From NCBI RefSeq assembly GCF_001649575.2, contig NC_051449.1, positions 12,360,098 to 12,424,097 on the forward strand: a stretch of 64,000 nucleotides of DNA, read 5' to 3'. Shown one piece after another: positions 1 to 13,772 of the stretch. Below the pieces are notes generated by a model. The model did not search any database. It saw only the letters and a list, made by a program, of their open reading frames with translations, and had not been told where the DNA came from. The position numbers were made by a program, and so were the translations under genes. This DNA comes from Kryptolebias marmoratus. Lineage: Eukaryota; Chordata; Actinopteri; Cyprinodontiformes; Rivulidae. Each line of letters opens with the position of its first letter. Position 1 is the first letter of the stretch.

Positions 1-690
1 TTGCAACAATCCCCCCCTCCCTGGACTTCAACTCCCATCATTCCCAGCTCATTCCCCCTGAAACCATCCAAGAACAATAAACATAGTCTGAGAACACTCT
101 CTAGGTAAGACTGAACCTAAGGAACCTATTAAGCTCAGTTCCTTACTACATTATTTTGACTAGATAGAGACCCTTAACACTCCCTTCACAACACTGATGA
201 AAATTAAGTGTGATTTTACTGACTGTCTCAGCACATAACCTCTCCTGACCGCTGTTGTTTTTGCTCTGCCTTTTGGGTGGCGACAATGTGTGTGTCAGAT
301 CAAAAACGTATGCCTTTGTTTTGCTCAAGATGACAGTGTCTATATTGATTACATATGTTGGCAGATTTGGTAAAGCAAGCACTTTAGCACACAGCATAAG
401 TGAGAAAAAATGTGCTGATGCAGTTGCATTCAAAGCCTGTCATTTCTGCCACCGTCAATATCATCAAGTGTATTTATCACATGCATGCCTTTTTGAATCA
501 AATTGAAATAGCGTTTGTTGTTAGATAAATTGTTCCAAAATGTGATAAATGAAAAAAAAAGAAAAAAAAAGTCACATATGGTACAGTTCTACAGAACACT
601 CCTCATTAGTATGTCTTCTAACACTAATTTTGATTAAGAGGTCTGCATGATAAAAATGGTCTAAATCCTTTTTACTTATTTTTCCATCAG
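1..690 (+). other. gpc5 intron (3' part), no other feature
   Basis: This is the end of the intron preceding the first visible gpc5 exon, with a pyrimidine-rich stretch and the acceptor TTTCCATCAG just before 691. It is AT-rich, with an A-rich run around 550-570. The overlapping frames on both strands show no recognisable protein features. I see no repeat or RNA gene here. Confidence 0.6.
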
Positions 691-813
691 GGAGTTCCTA
701 ACGTACCTGCAGCGCTATAGGTCGTTCTTTGTGGTATTGCCAGAAATGCTGTGTGAAGCAGAGGGTATTTTAGAAGATTCCACCTGCTGGAGTGGGGATG
801 ACGTAGTGGAAAG
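691..813 (+). CDS. gpc5: gpc5 coding exon, end of cysteine-rich core (internal exon)
   Basis: This is an internal exon of 123 bases between acceptor CATCAG and donor GTAAGA. The first base finishes a codon from the upstream exon. The next 40 codons read EFLTYLQRYRSFF, then LCEAEG, then STCWSGDDVVE, and the last two bases (AG) join the next exon to make Arg. The pattern aligns with the human GPC5/GPC3 segment that has EF or EL, an RSFY-like stretch, a core cysteine and CWNG(E/Q)(D/E)(I/L)V. The two cysteines, in LCEA and TCWSG, are positions conserved in the glypican core, which forms an all-helical disulfide-bonded ectodomain outside the cell. The seven residues ILEDSTC lengthen the loop before CWSG compared with human GPC5, which is closer to GPC3 in spacing. 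The GPC5 assignment comes from the next exon. Confidence 0.9.
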
Positions 814-1059
814 GTAAGATGAATAAGCACAGGTCCCATCTCTTTGTCTTGATTGTTGAACTGCAAAAACACAAATCTGATCACTTTGAATCCATTCTTG
901 TAGGACAATTTAAACTAGAAAAGCTTTGTACTTTCCTGTTACATTTGACTCTTACTTTGCTGTTGTTTATCTGACAACTTGCCACAACGACACTAAGTAA
1001 GGTCTAAGTAAGAGAACTTCTCTTTTCTACACAGTGGTACAGTTCTGAAGATTCTGACT

Positions 1060-1815
1060 GCACCCCCTATTATCACCCCCAATTAAAGGCAAAAGGGCAA
1101 TAATAATTTTGACAGTGTTTGTGTGTGCATATGTTCGTTTGTCAGTTGTGTTAGGAAAATATCTGATGAATTACTGGATGGGTTTCAATAAAACTCTCAG
1201 AAAGTAATCACTGGATGTACAAGTACAGCAGAATATTTTTTTTGCAGTTCAGGATGGCTGCAACAGATAAGCAACCATAGAAAACACAAAAATAACCATA
1301 AGATTTAGTGTGGTAGTCGCTGAGAGTCATCCTCAACAAATGCTCCAAGCACTAATTGATAGTGTAATATCTCTTTTTCTAAACTTTGCAATTAACTACG
1401 GGAGTCAACTCTGTCTGTTAACAAAACATGTCATGAATCACTGGGTGGATTTTATCAAAACTTCTAGAAAGTAGCTATTTGGTGTACATCTACAACTCAT
1501 TAACTTTTGGAGTCAACCCAGATTAAAATGGCTACCATAGTCAACTGACATCTGGAAACTAAAATGGCTGTGACTCTGCCAATTTCACACATGCTGAACT
1601 AAGATTTGGTGTAATAGTAGCTGACAGTCATTCTCAACACATACTCAAAACACTAACACATCTTGCGACAAGTCACATGAAATTGTGCATAATTTGTTTA
1701 CCAAAGTAACTACAACTCTATACTTTTTATATTATGTTTTTTTTTTCTTTTTAAAACTCTGACATGAAAGCCAGTGTACAATACACATTCAGTTAGTAAA
1801 TACCAGGTCTTTAAT
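1060..1815 (+). repeat. Dispersed repeat family, copy 1 (internally duplicated)
   Basis: This stretch matches two other places in the window, about 54875-55275 in the same orientation and about 56680-57180 inverted. Shared landmarks in order are GTGCATATGT, then GTTTGTCAG, then an ACTGGATGGGTTT-like stretch, then CAGAAAGTAATCACTGGATGTAC, then GCTGACAGTCATT, then CCAAGCACTAA, and an AAAACTCTGACATG-like end. Within this copy the middle part occurs twice (about 1150-1390 and 1430-1700), so it looks like a tandem partial duplication or two nested insertions. It has no coding capacity. I take it for an old non-autonomous transposable element common in fish, but I cannot name the family and see no clear terminal repeats. 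Confidence 0.65.
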
Positions 1816-3772
1816 TTTAAATGGTCATTTTAGATTTGTTTGAATTTTAAAACTTTAATGTCAAGTAGATAATACCGAATAGGGGTGCCAAATTTTTGTA
1901 CCACAGCTATTCTGTTTTAAACTTTACTTTCAAGAATGCAACCCTTCTTCTTTTTTTTTAATTTGGTTTGGAGCAATATATATTCACAATGCTGGTTCAT
2001 CTCATGAGTTTAGAAGCCCTTTTATGCCTGAAAATGTTGCTGACAGCCACTTTAATACATTATGGAAAGTCTGGATTAATTAAAGCAAAATAAATAAATA
2101 ATGAGTGATGACTCAAGTACTGTACTTAAAAACAACAACAAAAAAAACATTCATATTTGTGAATAAGCGAAACTAACTTTTAAGTGTGTGTCTTTTTGTA
2201 GAGGGTAAATCAGGCTGTGCGTCTGTGTGGCTGGCTGTTGTTAATCACTGCGGAAATAAGGAAATTATTAAATCCATCTTCATATTGATTGGAAGCTGGC
2301 AGGACAAACAGTCATAAGGCTCTTGTCTTCTTTTTGTCAGAGTTTGTGATTGAATTGTTATCTATGGCTTTTTGCTCTGCTCTGAGACTTTTGTTTTGAG
2401 CTGATTTATAGATATAGCCTGGAACTCTTTTTCCGCTAATAGTTTTGGGTGCATCTCTTTGAGACCAGAGCATTCACTCAGTGTGTGGCTGTGGTCCTTC
2501 TTTCTCAGCATGAGATGAAAATTATGACAATTACTAAGCCAACGCAAGTCTGTAATTGATTCCTCTGCTGGATCTGTTTCTTAAATGCTCTTGAAACTCA
2601 CTCCACAGTTATGACAAGGTTAGATTGTTGTTTTTTTTTTCTTTTAAAAAGACAACATCAGCACTTGGCACAGCCAGTGTTAGCTTTAGTAGAAGCACAT
2701 AGAGTACAGCATAGGTTTCAGGTCTACATTTTCTTCACGAGTGTTTGTCAGATTGTTTTGCTCACAATCTTTGCAGCTCAGTGGCTGGCAAAACATTTTG
2801 TCTTAAATCCTTATAAAGTGGATAGTCAGCTTCAAATTATTCTCGGTTTTACCAGAATATGTGACAGCTGGTTCACACACAAGTGTAGCTCTCAGTTTAG
2901 CATATAATAGATTCATGATCAGGAACAGATGGAGGAGCAAACACAAGGTGAGAGGACCACAAAGCACCTACTGTAAAACACAAGGAGTGTCTAAATCTTA
3001 TGCTCATTTGTCTGTTTGAACTGTCAGTTGTCTATTTATTTACTTAGTGTGTGGAAGCAAATGTTTGTGTCAATTTACAACCTAGGGTACAGGCCTTTCA
3101 TCAACAGTACTAAAGGTTTGTAACGGTGTGTTATCACACACTCCCTGGTGATTGTTAGGTCTGTGCTTGTGGTGTCAAGTGTTCCTGGTTTCAATGAGAA
3201 AACAGTAACCTACTGAGGCATTTGGCACCCCTCACCAGCTTCGCCTGTGGCCATTCAGCTACTCTCTTTAACTGTATCTGACTCTGTTGGCATGCAATAC
3301 AGAGAAAGGAGGACAGAGCAGGGCACAAAAAAAAAAGTGCTGTCATTTTGGTGCTGTGGTGCCCCCTGTACATCGGTGTGCCCCTGATGAAGCGAGCATG
3401 GTGGAGTGAAAGTGGAGGGGGGCTTGGCAGCATAAAGATCCATTGTAGAGTCAGTGGAGTGGGGAGTGGGCCCTGCTGTGGGGACCCCCAAAGCCTAGAG
3501 AGGGAACAAAGACCCTCCTATGAGGCTGCATGGGAAAGACTCGGACATCACTGCTATTACTTCTGCCACAGCTTGGATCACGCTTGGGAAAGCTGTGTCA
3601 AAACAGCAGTTTACTTCAAAGATAAAATGGTAGATATCGATAAGCACAAGTGGGAAATAGATATTCCAGCAGCAAAGAATAACAGATAGTAGGATTTTAA
3701 AAAGACATGCAAAGTATTCCAACTTACTATATGTGTGGCGTGAGCACAAAGCTTGTTTTTTTTTTTTTTTTT

Positions 3773-3814
3773 NNNNNNNNNNNNNNNNNNNNNNNNNNNN
3801 NNNNNNNNNNNNNN
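3773..3814. other. Assembly gap (42 N)
   Basis: Forty-two N characters sit between a run of T on the left (about 3756-3772) and a run of ten G on the right (3815-3824). The gap is flanked by homopolymers of different bases, typical of a low-complexity site that reads could not cross. The real length and content are unknown. An apparent minus-strand frame of 181 codons (3495-4040) crosses this gap and has no meaning. Confidence 0.97.
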
Positions 3815-6506
3815 GGGGGGGGGGTGTATTCATAATGTACTCAGGCAAAAAAGAAAACACATATCCCACATACAGACACACTTGTAGATGATAATACTTC
3901 AAAGGACATGAAAGGGATTTGAGATTGACATTCCCTTCCTCTCTTTGTTCAGCATCTGATGACAGAGTGGCAGGCAGGGTGCAAGCAGTTGTACTTATGA
4001 CTAAAAGTGCATAGTGACATCTGTTCAAATATCTCAACATTTCAATTATTAAAAGTGTGAATACTGAGCAACATGCTTTCCGGAAAAATCAGATCAACCA
4101 AAATGATGACATTCAGTTTTTTTTCAAAGTGACTGTCATGAAGAGTGGTAAGCTGTTATTAAAAGGAGGTAAAATCACATGATGAAGCAAGACTGTGATC
4201 ATTTCAACTGAAATCCAGAATGGGACAAAACATGACCAAATGCTGATGCTGGGTGGGCTGATAAATAAATGGCAACAGGTGTACTGATTATGAATGGATG
4301 ACAGTTGAGTGATGATCTGAAAGCTGGGGCTAATGAGAATACTTAAAGGCTAAGACAATAAAACTAGAGAATGGCCTAACCAAAACTCATTACGCAGGAG
4401 ACCTAATTGACCTGTTGCCTAAAGAAGCATGAGGTGTTAAATACAGAGATAATCCTTAAAACAATACATTCTTGTTATCTTTGCCACTATTCATAACCAG
4501 ATTCAAAACGGTTTGGCAAACATTTTTATTTTAGATTAAATATTATGAAGAAAGACAGTGGGAAAAAATATCTGTAACCCTTTCAGAAGGGCTTAAGTAG
4601 TACACTTTAGATTTATGAAAAAGTAGTTGATTAAGTTATGCAAACCAGGAGGAATTTGCTCTGTTTTCCACATTGCTTTCCATTTCAGATTCACCTTCAA
4701 ATGATTCACATTCATTTTTTTCCCACTAATCTAACACCAATGGCTTTTTGGGAGTGATGCTGCAAGCTTGGCACACCTTTGAAGTTTCTCACAGTCTTGT
4801 TGCTGGGAATGTTTAAATTTAATAATGCCGAATGGGAAATGTGATCTTATAGCCATCTTCAGATCTCTCCAGATATGTTTTAATGGGTTCAGGTTCAGAT
4901 TCCAAATGGGTTACTCTTGGACTTTCACTGATATTCCTCAAAGCTGCAAATGTATTAGTGGTTGTGCAATATCTTGATAGCTTGTTGAAATGTAAACTTT
5001 TGCTCCAGCCTTAGAGCCTAAGTGCTATGAACAATTGGTAGGTTTTTACTCAAGATATTTTTCTGTATTCTTTTTTTTTTTTTTTTTTTTTCGTAAATGA
5101 CAGCTAACTCATTGCCATAGACAAATATTGTTTGCATTTTGGAATTTTGTTCTTCTAGAAAGTTGCAACACATTTCCTGAAATGTTCCCTCCTGTTCTCA
5201 AATCAGTGTACACAAACTCCAAAATTTAAGCTGTACTATTTGTCCTCCGAAATCAAACTGTCATTTCAAAAGTATTTGGTCCTGACTCACAACCAAACAT
5301 AGCCGACAAATACCATACACAGTCAACCAATGCATAAACACTATGCTGAAGTCATTACACTACAGAAATAAAAATAAAAACATCACATTTTGGGCAAAGA
5401 TAGAAGGAATTTAATTTTTTATGACTATTATTATAGATGATTTGCACTTCCTGCATGTTTTAAAACATGCACTAAAGAAAACGAAATCCGCAGCAAAGAA
5501 AAGTAATAAGTAATGTGTCAATTGTTCATTCTGTTTCAGCATCATGCCCCAGGGCCAAGTCAAACAACAGAACTTCATCTGCATCACAGACAATCCTCTT
5601 TCTTGCTAAACAACAAGAAAAGAATTCTTTAGCATGTTGAAACTGGCTCATAATAGATTCCACTACTGTTGTGCACTGGAAGAAATTTTTCTGATTATAA
5701 GAGTTTGAGTAATGCAAGCGCTGTGCTTAAAAATTAAAAAGAAAGCCCTCGGTAGCTTTAAGGAGTGGAAATATTGAGATGCAAAACGTATAAAAATATG
5801 AATTATTTTTTAAACTAGTCACACATTTTTGGACCTGAATAACAGTTCACATTATTTCAAATTGCAACATACACAGGGTGTTTTCCCAGCTTATTGTGTT
5901 TCTGTTTACAGTATGCCTGAGCAAGACCTCTTGTAGACCACTGGTTGTCAACTGGTGGTCCCTGGGCCATATCCAGTCTACAAGCTCATTTTACATAGCC
6001 TACAGTGTTTTAGATTATCTAAATAAATAAATAAAAAACAACTCTAGAAGTCAGATTTAAACCAGACACTGAAGCACAGCAACGCTAAAACTTTCTGTTG
6101 GCCACATGGCTGTTTAGCTCAGTGAAATGTGAAGACAGCTTACATTTAGCAAAATTAGGTTTGACCCTGTGCAGGGCACACTTTCTTTTTGCCTATTTGC
6201 TAAATGTTATTGTAAAGTTGTTTGCACAAGTAAAAAACAAACAAACAGAAAAGAAAATGTACAATACACATTTTTTAGTGTTTCCTGTGAGGCATTGATA
6301 CTGTATAGCTCTAAGTTGTCATTTTATTTACTTTTAGTAAATGTATTTTAACAATTATTATCATCTATATCGCATGATTTCTCTTTTCTGATGTTATTTA
6401 GTGTAATGCAAAGAAAAATTTCTTAAGTGATCTGACACTTGAAACCAAAGAATGAGACTGTGTTAAATTACAGTCAGAATGCTTTGCACATGCTGGTGTG
6501 TAGCAA

Positions 6507-6540
6507 GTGTGTGTGTGTGTAGGTGTGTCTGTGTGTGTGT
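6507..6540. repeat. Imperfect (TG)n microsatellite
   Basis: Two TG runs are interrupted by AGG and CTG triplets within a gpc5 intron. It is a simple repeat with no further meaning visible. Confidence 0.8.
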
Positions 6541-8176
6541 ATTCCTTAGTAAATGCAGAGAAGTGATGAGTCATAACTCTACTTTGGGGGTGATTCCAAA
6601 GTTTTTGAATTAGCTCAAGAGATGGTCCACAGACAACACGGGAGTGTGAGAGCTTCTGAATGCCGTGCATTTTTATAAGGTTAAGACAATCCATTTGTTT
6701 ATCATTTTGACATCTGGAATCCATTCTGTTATATCGAGGAGCAGCAAGGAGAGCTGTGCACCGGGCGAAGCGCTCACCCCTCATATTTTACTCCTTTCAG
6801 TACTGTCAAGTCATAAGTTTTCTCTCCCCTATCTTCTTTGTGTCAGTCTCTTGGGTCAGTGGAGCTTAGTTAAAAGAAAAAAAAAACATACAAGTGAAGT
6901 GGATACATTGGATGACGTAACTCTGGAGAGTTAAGCAGAGAGGACAATAAATTCATTAAACGCAGAAGAAAAACATTTCCAGCTCTAAGTGTGTGTGTTG
7001 TGCATGCAGTATTTGTCTAAAAGTGTGTGTTATATAGGTTTTCTAGGTATGTGAATAAAAGCTGCAGTGGACAGAATCATGACAAAGAGCAGTTGATGTC
7101 ACATAAATTTTCAGGATTTACAACTTACCCTTTTTAATTTTTTTCTTTTTTGAGCCTATTATTTATGACCAACCTTTTCAGTAAATGTCTTTTGACTATA
7201 CTTTCCTTAGTTCTTCTTCTTCTTTACTAGCCCTTAGATCTTACTCAGTGGCCCATTCTGTTCCCATAACCCTCGGCTGATGCTTGGGACCTCAGTTTGA
7301 CCCACGTCTCATGACTTGAAGTTTTTGGACTGGATCTTTGTGGTGTGTGTATCTACGTGTGACTGAAATAAAAAGAAAATGACAGCGATCATATGGCAGC
7401 CTGTAAGATGTTTATTTTCACTGCAGAAATGTTGGACCATGAGTTTGGATTTATGAAATAAGTAAATGATAAATGAAAAGAAAACAGTCTTTGAACAGCT
7501 GATGTGTAAACAAATATAATTTAGTTTGTCTCATTATGAAATAATTTGCCAATGTTGTGCTTGTTGCATTTCCCAGTAATGGATGGTTTTGTGTTTTAGT
7601 CTCTGTAAATTTACCCTTTTCTGCACATTTTCATGCATTTCTTCCAGCTCATTTTATTCTCATCGTCCCTTTTACAAAATGAGGTAGTTTTGCAGCCTCT
7701 CCCTATAAGTTGGGTCCAGACAATGAAGTGGATTGAACTAATGTAATTAAAATGTCACAATAGAGTGGCATGTTTTACTGTCTCATTTCCTACTCGACTT
7801 GCTAGACCGTGCACTCTCTAACCTCTGTGCCTACCCAATGGCAGGGCATCAAACTCAAAGCAAGAAAGAGTAAAGAGAGCACAATAGATGTAAACAGGAT
7901 AATAAAAAGGAGGTGGTAGTAAAACAATGAATAGGAGATATGAACTGAAGGCAAAAAGATGCAGCATTTTTTTGGCTTCGTTTTCTCTATGAGCTTTTTC
8001 CGCAGCCCTCGTTGTTAGAGTTTTTGGGGGTCAGCCAGTGGTGGTCTGTATATCATTGCTGTATGCGTGTGTGTGTTATAGATGAGTGTTTTAGCCTTTC
8101 AAGCATCTCTGTTTATTTGACACACATTCTGATGCATTGCGCCACCGAACACAGAGCAAAACTCCTTTTAAAACGT

Positions 8177-8193
8177 CCCCCCCCCCCACCCCC
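8177..8193. repeat. C-rich homopolymer
   Basis: Eleven C are followed by A and five C, in an otherwise AT-rich intron. The exact length may be a sequencing uncertainty. Confidence 0.75.
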
Positions 8194-11100
8194 GCTCTTG
8201 AAGTCAGCACTGTTTACAATATGCATTTACTCACATGAACAAAACACCACCAAGAATATTAAAACAAATCATTCAATCGCCCTTCCAAGATTATATTTTT
8301 TTATCTGATCAAAGTCCCCACAGTTATGCAGTAAAGTGCTTCTTGGTTCTTGGCACACACTTCTGTGATGTTTATCATGTTGCAACTATTAGAACTGTCT
8401 CTGCATGTCTGATTCTTAATAAACATTTTTTATGAATCAATTTACTCTCTAAATCCAGCACAGTCATATAATACAGTATGTATTATGTGTTCTTACTGAG
8501 TAACTTTACAGTGAAATTAAAAAAGTAATTATTTAAATCATGCCACATGTCTGAAATTAATTCTCCACATGTAAGAAGACATGTGTGCCACCTTTTGAAG
8601 TGGTAAAGAGGGACTTTAAGGTCGTTGCCATGTCATGTGCGTGTACCTACCTTTTTTTAGTTCAGTAAATAAATGAATGATATTCAAAGGCAGACAAAAT
8701 CTATCTTCAGGCTTTTGCTTTGATCTAAGCTTGCAGCTTTAGGTCTATGGGTAGAGGCTCATGGTCATATAGACCATTGAACTATTTCTGTATTTTGTGG
8801 ACAGCACACATGGAATACAATCACACACTCACACAACATTATTCACATAGTGTGAACACCATTATGCTGTCTTTGTTTTTCAGAAAACTGTTTGTTCCCC
8901 ATGTGTCACATCAGACGTTAAAGATTGATTTGGAATTTGCTGAATATTGTATCAAGCAAGGATTCCATGACATGTGGTGAGGTTGGGTGAAATTCCTTAT
9001 AGGGTTTTAGTGTAAATATCCATGTAAGGTTACATTTCAGAGTGTAGTATTTAGCAAAACAGTAAGTGTATCAAAAGTCAAACTGCAAGTTTTAAGTGAA
9101 AGTCCAAGTTTTTCATCCTACTCCCTGGAAAGGTATGCAAGTTTAAAATGAAAATGAATGACAGGCACGAGGGGAAAGAAGGAAAACTAACAAAACCAAC
9201 TCTGTACAAATGAAAAAAGTACAGTAAGCTACTGTGGAGGCTGTTTTGTGTGCGCCTGTGATCTGTGTTTAGAGTGTGTATGTGGTAACCTGAAACCACA
9301 GGGAAAACGTTCCTAGGATTCTGGGTGGGTTTGGTATCGTGGTTTGCTTATTGGAGCCCCCTCAGTGGTCCTGGGAACGCAGCCCCTGTACTGAAGAAGT
9401 GCAGATTGAGGGAAAAGAGCCGCCCTATTTTAATACGTTTATATATGCTTTGCCATGTTGCCAATCAAACACACACACACGCAGCGGACATTTGGACAGA
9501 ACCTTTTTCAGATCAGCTTTAGTTTAAAATCAGCTTTTTAGTAGTTTGTTTGGACACAGCCCTAAGCAAATCTATATTAAAATAATGCTTAAAATATTGT
9601 CATTTATATTTGTTAGAGCAAAGCCAGCAGAGTCTGATTGTATGTGAGTTATTGCACACAGAAATGCCAGATTTGAGCTGGATCTGGTTCATATCCATGG
9701 CTGCCAGATTTGACTTAGCTTTGAGGGTGCAGACTTGGCCCATTTTTGAGGAGAATCACCTCCATTTATTACTCCTTTGCCTCACTTTTGGCCTGTGTAA
9801 AAGGACTTGGGCCAAACAGTTTTGCCATGGAGTCATCATTACTCAGTAATAAGTGGTTTCTTCATCATGTAACAAGGCAGTCCACAGCATGCACTGTAGA
9901 CTTGCAAGATATGTGTGTTTTTGACAGAACTATACACACTATTTGGAGATTTGTTTTACAAGTCTTTGATCAACAGTTACAACAGTAAAATGTTTGGTAG
10001 TAATTTCATTATAAAATAGTTTATTGCCAGACTGCTAGAGACTATAATAAGCTTGGCAAACCTAACCAGTTGAAGAGCAAGCTAAAAATATAATAAGTAA
10101 GCTTTAATCTAGTGTTTTCAGACTTATATGTTTCCAAATTTTAATCACTTACATTTTAAAGTAATTTCTAACTCAGGCTTTCTACACTATATTATCAGAA
10201 GTATCCTTATTAGTCTTTTCTCTGTCTGGAATATTTAAAACAAATATTAGACAGGTTGACAACATCAAGAATGGGGATCTACAACTACTGCATAAAAATT
10301 TAAGATTGTGACGTTCTGCATCAGAATTCATAAACAATTATTTTAAAAGCAAATCAAAAATGAACAGAGGAGCAATGAACAATGATAAGTTATTGAATTA
10401 ATCAGGAATTTAAAATTTTCAGATAATTATACAACTTTAAATCAAATTAGAGAGTCATGACTGTTCATGTCCCCTGTTGTCATGACATATTCATTTAAGT
10501 GTTAGTCCAAGTCTCTTAACTGAACCTGGACTTCTAAAATTCATCATAGTGACTGACTTTTGATAATGAGTATGATTTCCAATCTGTGGTTGATTGACAG
10601 ATAAGTCTGTTCATGGTAAACATGTTAGTTATGGCTGGGATTTTTGCCAAGAAAGCCATTTTGTCCCCGTGTTTGTCAATGCTACCATGTGCCTGACTTC
10701 ATTTGGATAACAGATCCATGACCTTTGCCCTTCTTTTCCCCTCCTGCAATACAGTCACTCTAGCAGTTTGCTCAACATTGCAGTGCATAATCCTATATAT
10801 GTTATTTTGGTGTTGGGTAGCTGCAGTTAAAGCTGACTCTTTAACTTTCCATCTACAATATGCTCTCAAATGTCCATCTTATTAAGTGTTGGGGGGGGCA
10901 TTCCTGCCTTGCTAAGTATGTGTGGGTTATGTGTCTGTAAACTGATTGCATATCAACATGGTAAATGTTCTTTGGGGTTGTCTGTGCATGTCTTTTGGGT
11001 ATGTGTGCATGAGTTCATGGAGGACGATATGTGTGAGAAGCACTTCCATGTGCCCCCTGCAGCAGCAGAATCTGAACTCTGACCCCCTCAGTCAACACCC

Positions 11101-12577
11101 TCACAAATCCTCTCTCCTTTGGATGTGTGTATGGCTAAACACGGAGAACTGTACTTTAATTTCAAAATTATCTTGTATTTAAAAATGCAGAATTAAGGCT
11201 TAAAAGTAAATTGATAAAATAGATTAAATATATGCTCAACGTTTTACAAGTTAAGGCCCCCCTCACCCCTCTGGACTTGGTTTCAGTTGACACTGAAGAT
11301 GCCAACCCTAAGCATTAGATCACACCATCCTGATCAGTATTAGTTAGACAGGCAGACAAACAGGTGGTCACAGCACACCAGAGGGTCACAATCCACTCCG
11401 CCCGTCTGTGCTCTGGGGCATAGTTTACTCTTCTGGATCTGCCTTTCCGCCCCTGTCTGCCTTCCAAACACCAACTGTCTCTCCTACCCCACAAGACCTC
11501 TAACCTCAGTTATCCGTGTCCTTCTCGGAATGTAGGCATGTGGCTGGAAGAGGGAAAAGACTAAAGATTCTAGGTTTTATTAGATCTTTCTTTGTTTGTT
11601 TCTTTTTTCTTGCTTTTTTTTCTATTGAGCTTTTGTTGACCTCCATTTACATCCTAGAAGAGGCAAAACTAAATGTAAAAAAGTAGTATGATGCTTCCAC
11701 CTAGTGGTGAAGTTGCTTAATTGAAGCAGGCATGTGCTCCTCACTTCACAGAGGTTGTAAATCTTGTGGGGTTTTTTTGTGAATACAAGTACACAGACAT
11801 TTTTTAACTTAATTGTCAACCTTGTTTGTACTTTAGTTGACTGTGTTATATTCTTAGAATCTCACGTTATAAAATATGATTACAAATATATATATATTCA
11901 TGTTTATTTCTCTATATAGTGTTACCAGTTAACTGTCATTTGCATAAATATTCATGCACCAAGTGGTGTTTTTTAGATTTGGTTACTTGTGAGAAGCTAA
12001 ACACAAATAGGGCTAGTGGTGCATATTTAAGATGGGATACAAGGAAAGGGTGTGTGTGAGTTTTGTTAGTGTGGCACATGTACAAAACGTTTAGGTGTTC
12101 TTAAGAAAAATGATGCCTAAATGCATTCAGTTATTATGTCTGAGTAGTGTGGACTAAGAATTTGTTCCTCCAATCTAATGCTGCTGCATAGCAGTTCTTT
12201 TTTTAATTTTTCCCAGAGGTCTCTGTGGTCTGTCGAGCCTGCAGTACGTCTGCTGGTACATGGAGGCAGGCGACATACAGAGGTGGGAGCAGTTACACCC
12301 AGCGACAGACACAGTCAGGACAGGCGGCCTTGGGAATGTTCTCAAAGCAAGCCACAAACTAATTATAGTTTTAATTGATGCAATTTCCTTCAGAGACCAT
12401 TAAAGCTTTAAACACTTCAGCTGTACTTTATGTTTCCATTTATCTGCCTCTAGCACTAGAAAAAAGATGTTGACAAATTTCTTTTTAGAATTTGTTTGGC
12501 TTTTGGGTAACCAGGGAACCATAAATTCTTAGCTGTGGAGGGGCATCATGGTGATTTGTTTCTCTGCTTTGCTGTAC

Positions 12578-12579
<2 letters not shown>

Positions 12580-12633
<54 letters not shown>
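12580..12633. repeat. (AT)n microsatellite
   Basis: About 26 perfect AT dinucleotides lie in a gpc5 intron. The tract is self-complementary and likely to vary in length. Confidence 0.95.
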
Positions 12634-12634
<1 letters not shown>

Positions 12635-13733
12635 TTTTTTTTTCCTTTTGGTTTGGTAGAGTCTTCATACCCACAGGGCCAAAATATACAAATGATGGAT
12701 AATGCTCTGCCTTAACCCAAAACGCAGTGTAATTTGTTTATTGAAGAAATAAACTTTTTGTGTTTACTAACATTAGACAGTTTACTGTATCATTACAGCC
12801 TCAGTATTTACAGTGTGATGACTTGAACTTCAGTAGTAAAAATTTTCACCATATTTGGAAAAAGCTAGCAGCCAAACGAGATGAATGGGAATGTTTAATA
12901 ATTAAAATGATGATTATGTGGACATTTAACCATACTGTAAACAAGTATTTCCTGTTACCTTAATTTGGGTTGAGTGAAGATAACTTTAAGCTAAATAAAA
13001 TGAAATACATATGAACACAGTCCTGGTGAGAAGTCAGCACAAATTCAATTGGAGTTGCTATCAGTTCCCTATGCATGCAGAATCATATCAGTGTGTCATA
13101 GTTGCATAGTAACGTGTTGATTCTACAGCAATATGCAAAAGTCAAAAATACAAATGATGTTTAAGCATGTTCACCTGACGATGCTGTCAGACATTATTTT
13201 TTTTTATTTCAAAAGTCTTCTAATACCTTAGACAAGGAATTCTGCTTTCAATACATGATTCTGACCACATGGATGCACTGTGGCAGCATATTTTTTTGTC
13301 AGATCAGTCAGTAAACTTGAAGGTAGTACATCTGTTCTTCATTCATTCACTCATTAAGTCATTAACTAATTAATTCATTCATTCAAATTACTTTTTTCAT
13401 TCGTGTAATTTTTCATTCATTGTACTTTTGTAGTCATGCATTTTTTTTTTCTCTGATAGAAAAATGAGGGGAGAAGCAGATGCATGAGCAGGTTGTTGCC
13501 AAGAGCAAGTCACTTTCACCAAATTAATCTGACACTTTGCTGTTGCTGTGATTGTTAGATAAATGAATACAGTTTTATTAGCCCGGAGTCGCACTGAAAT
13601 GAAACATGTTTGGCTGAATGTAGGCTACTAATGGGTCGATGATGAGCCAAGTACCAGATATTTTCTCACCTAGCCTGCAGACAGAAACAGCAATACAATG
13701 GTCCTAATGATATCAAGCACCTCTGGGGTACAA

Positions 13734-13772
13734 GGTAATCACAGTGTGGGATAACTACAGTGTGTGATTACC
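13734..13772. repeat. Short inverted repeat (10-bp arms)
   Basis: The arm GGTAATCACA (13734-13743) is repeated as its reverse complement TGTGATTACC (13763-13772) with a 19-base spacer. ACAGTGTG also occurs twice inside the structure. It could form a small hairpin. The arms contain TAATC, a core bound by some homeodomain proteins. No wider element was seen around it. Confidence 0.5.

Noticed and set aside
3495..4040. Minus-strand frame of 181 codons
   Set aside because: It runs through the N gap and through homopolymer T/A and G/C, so the frame is not real; no domain is visible.
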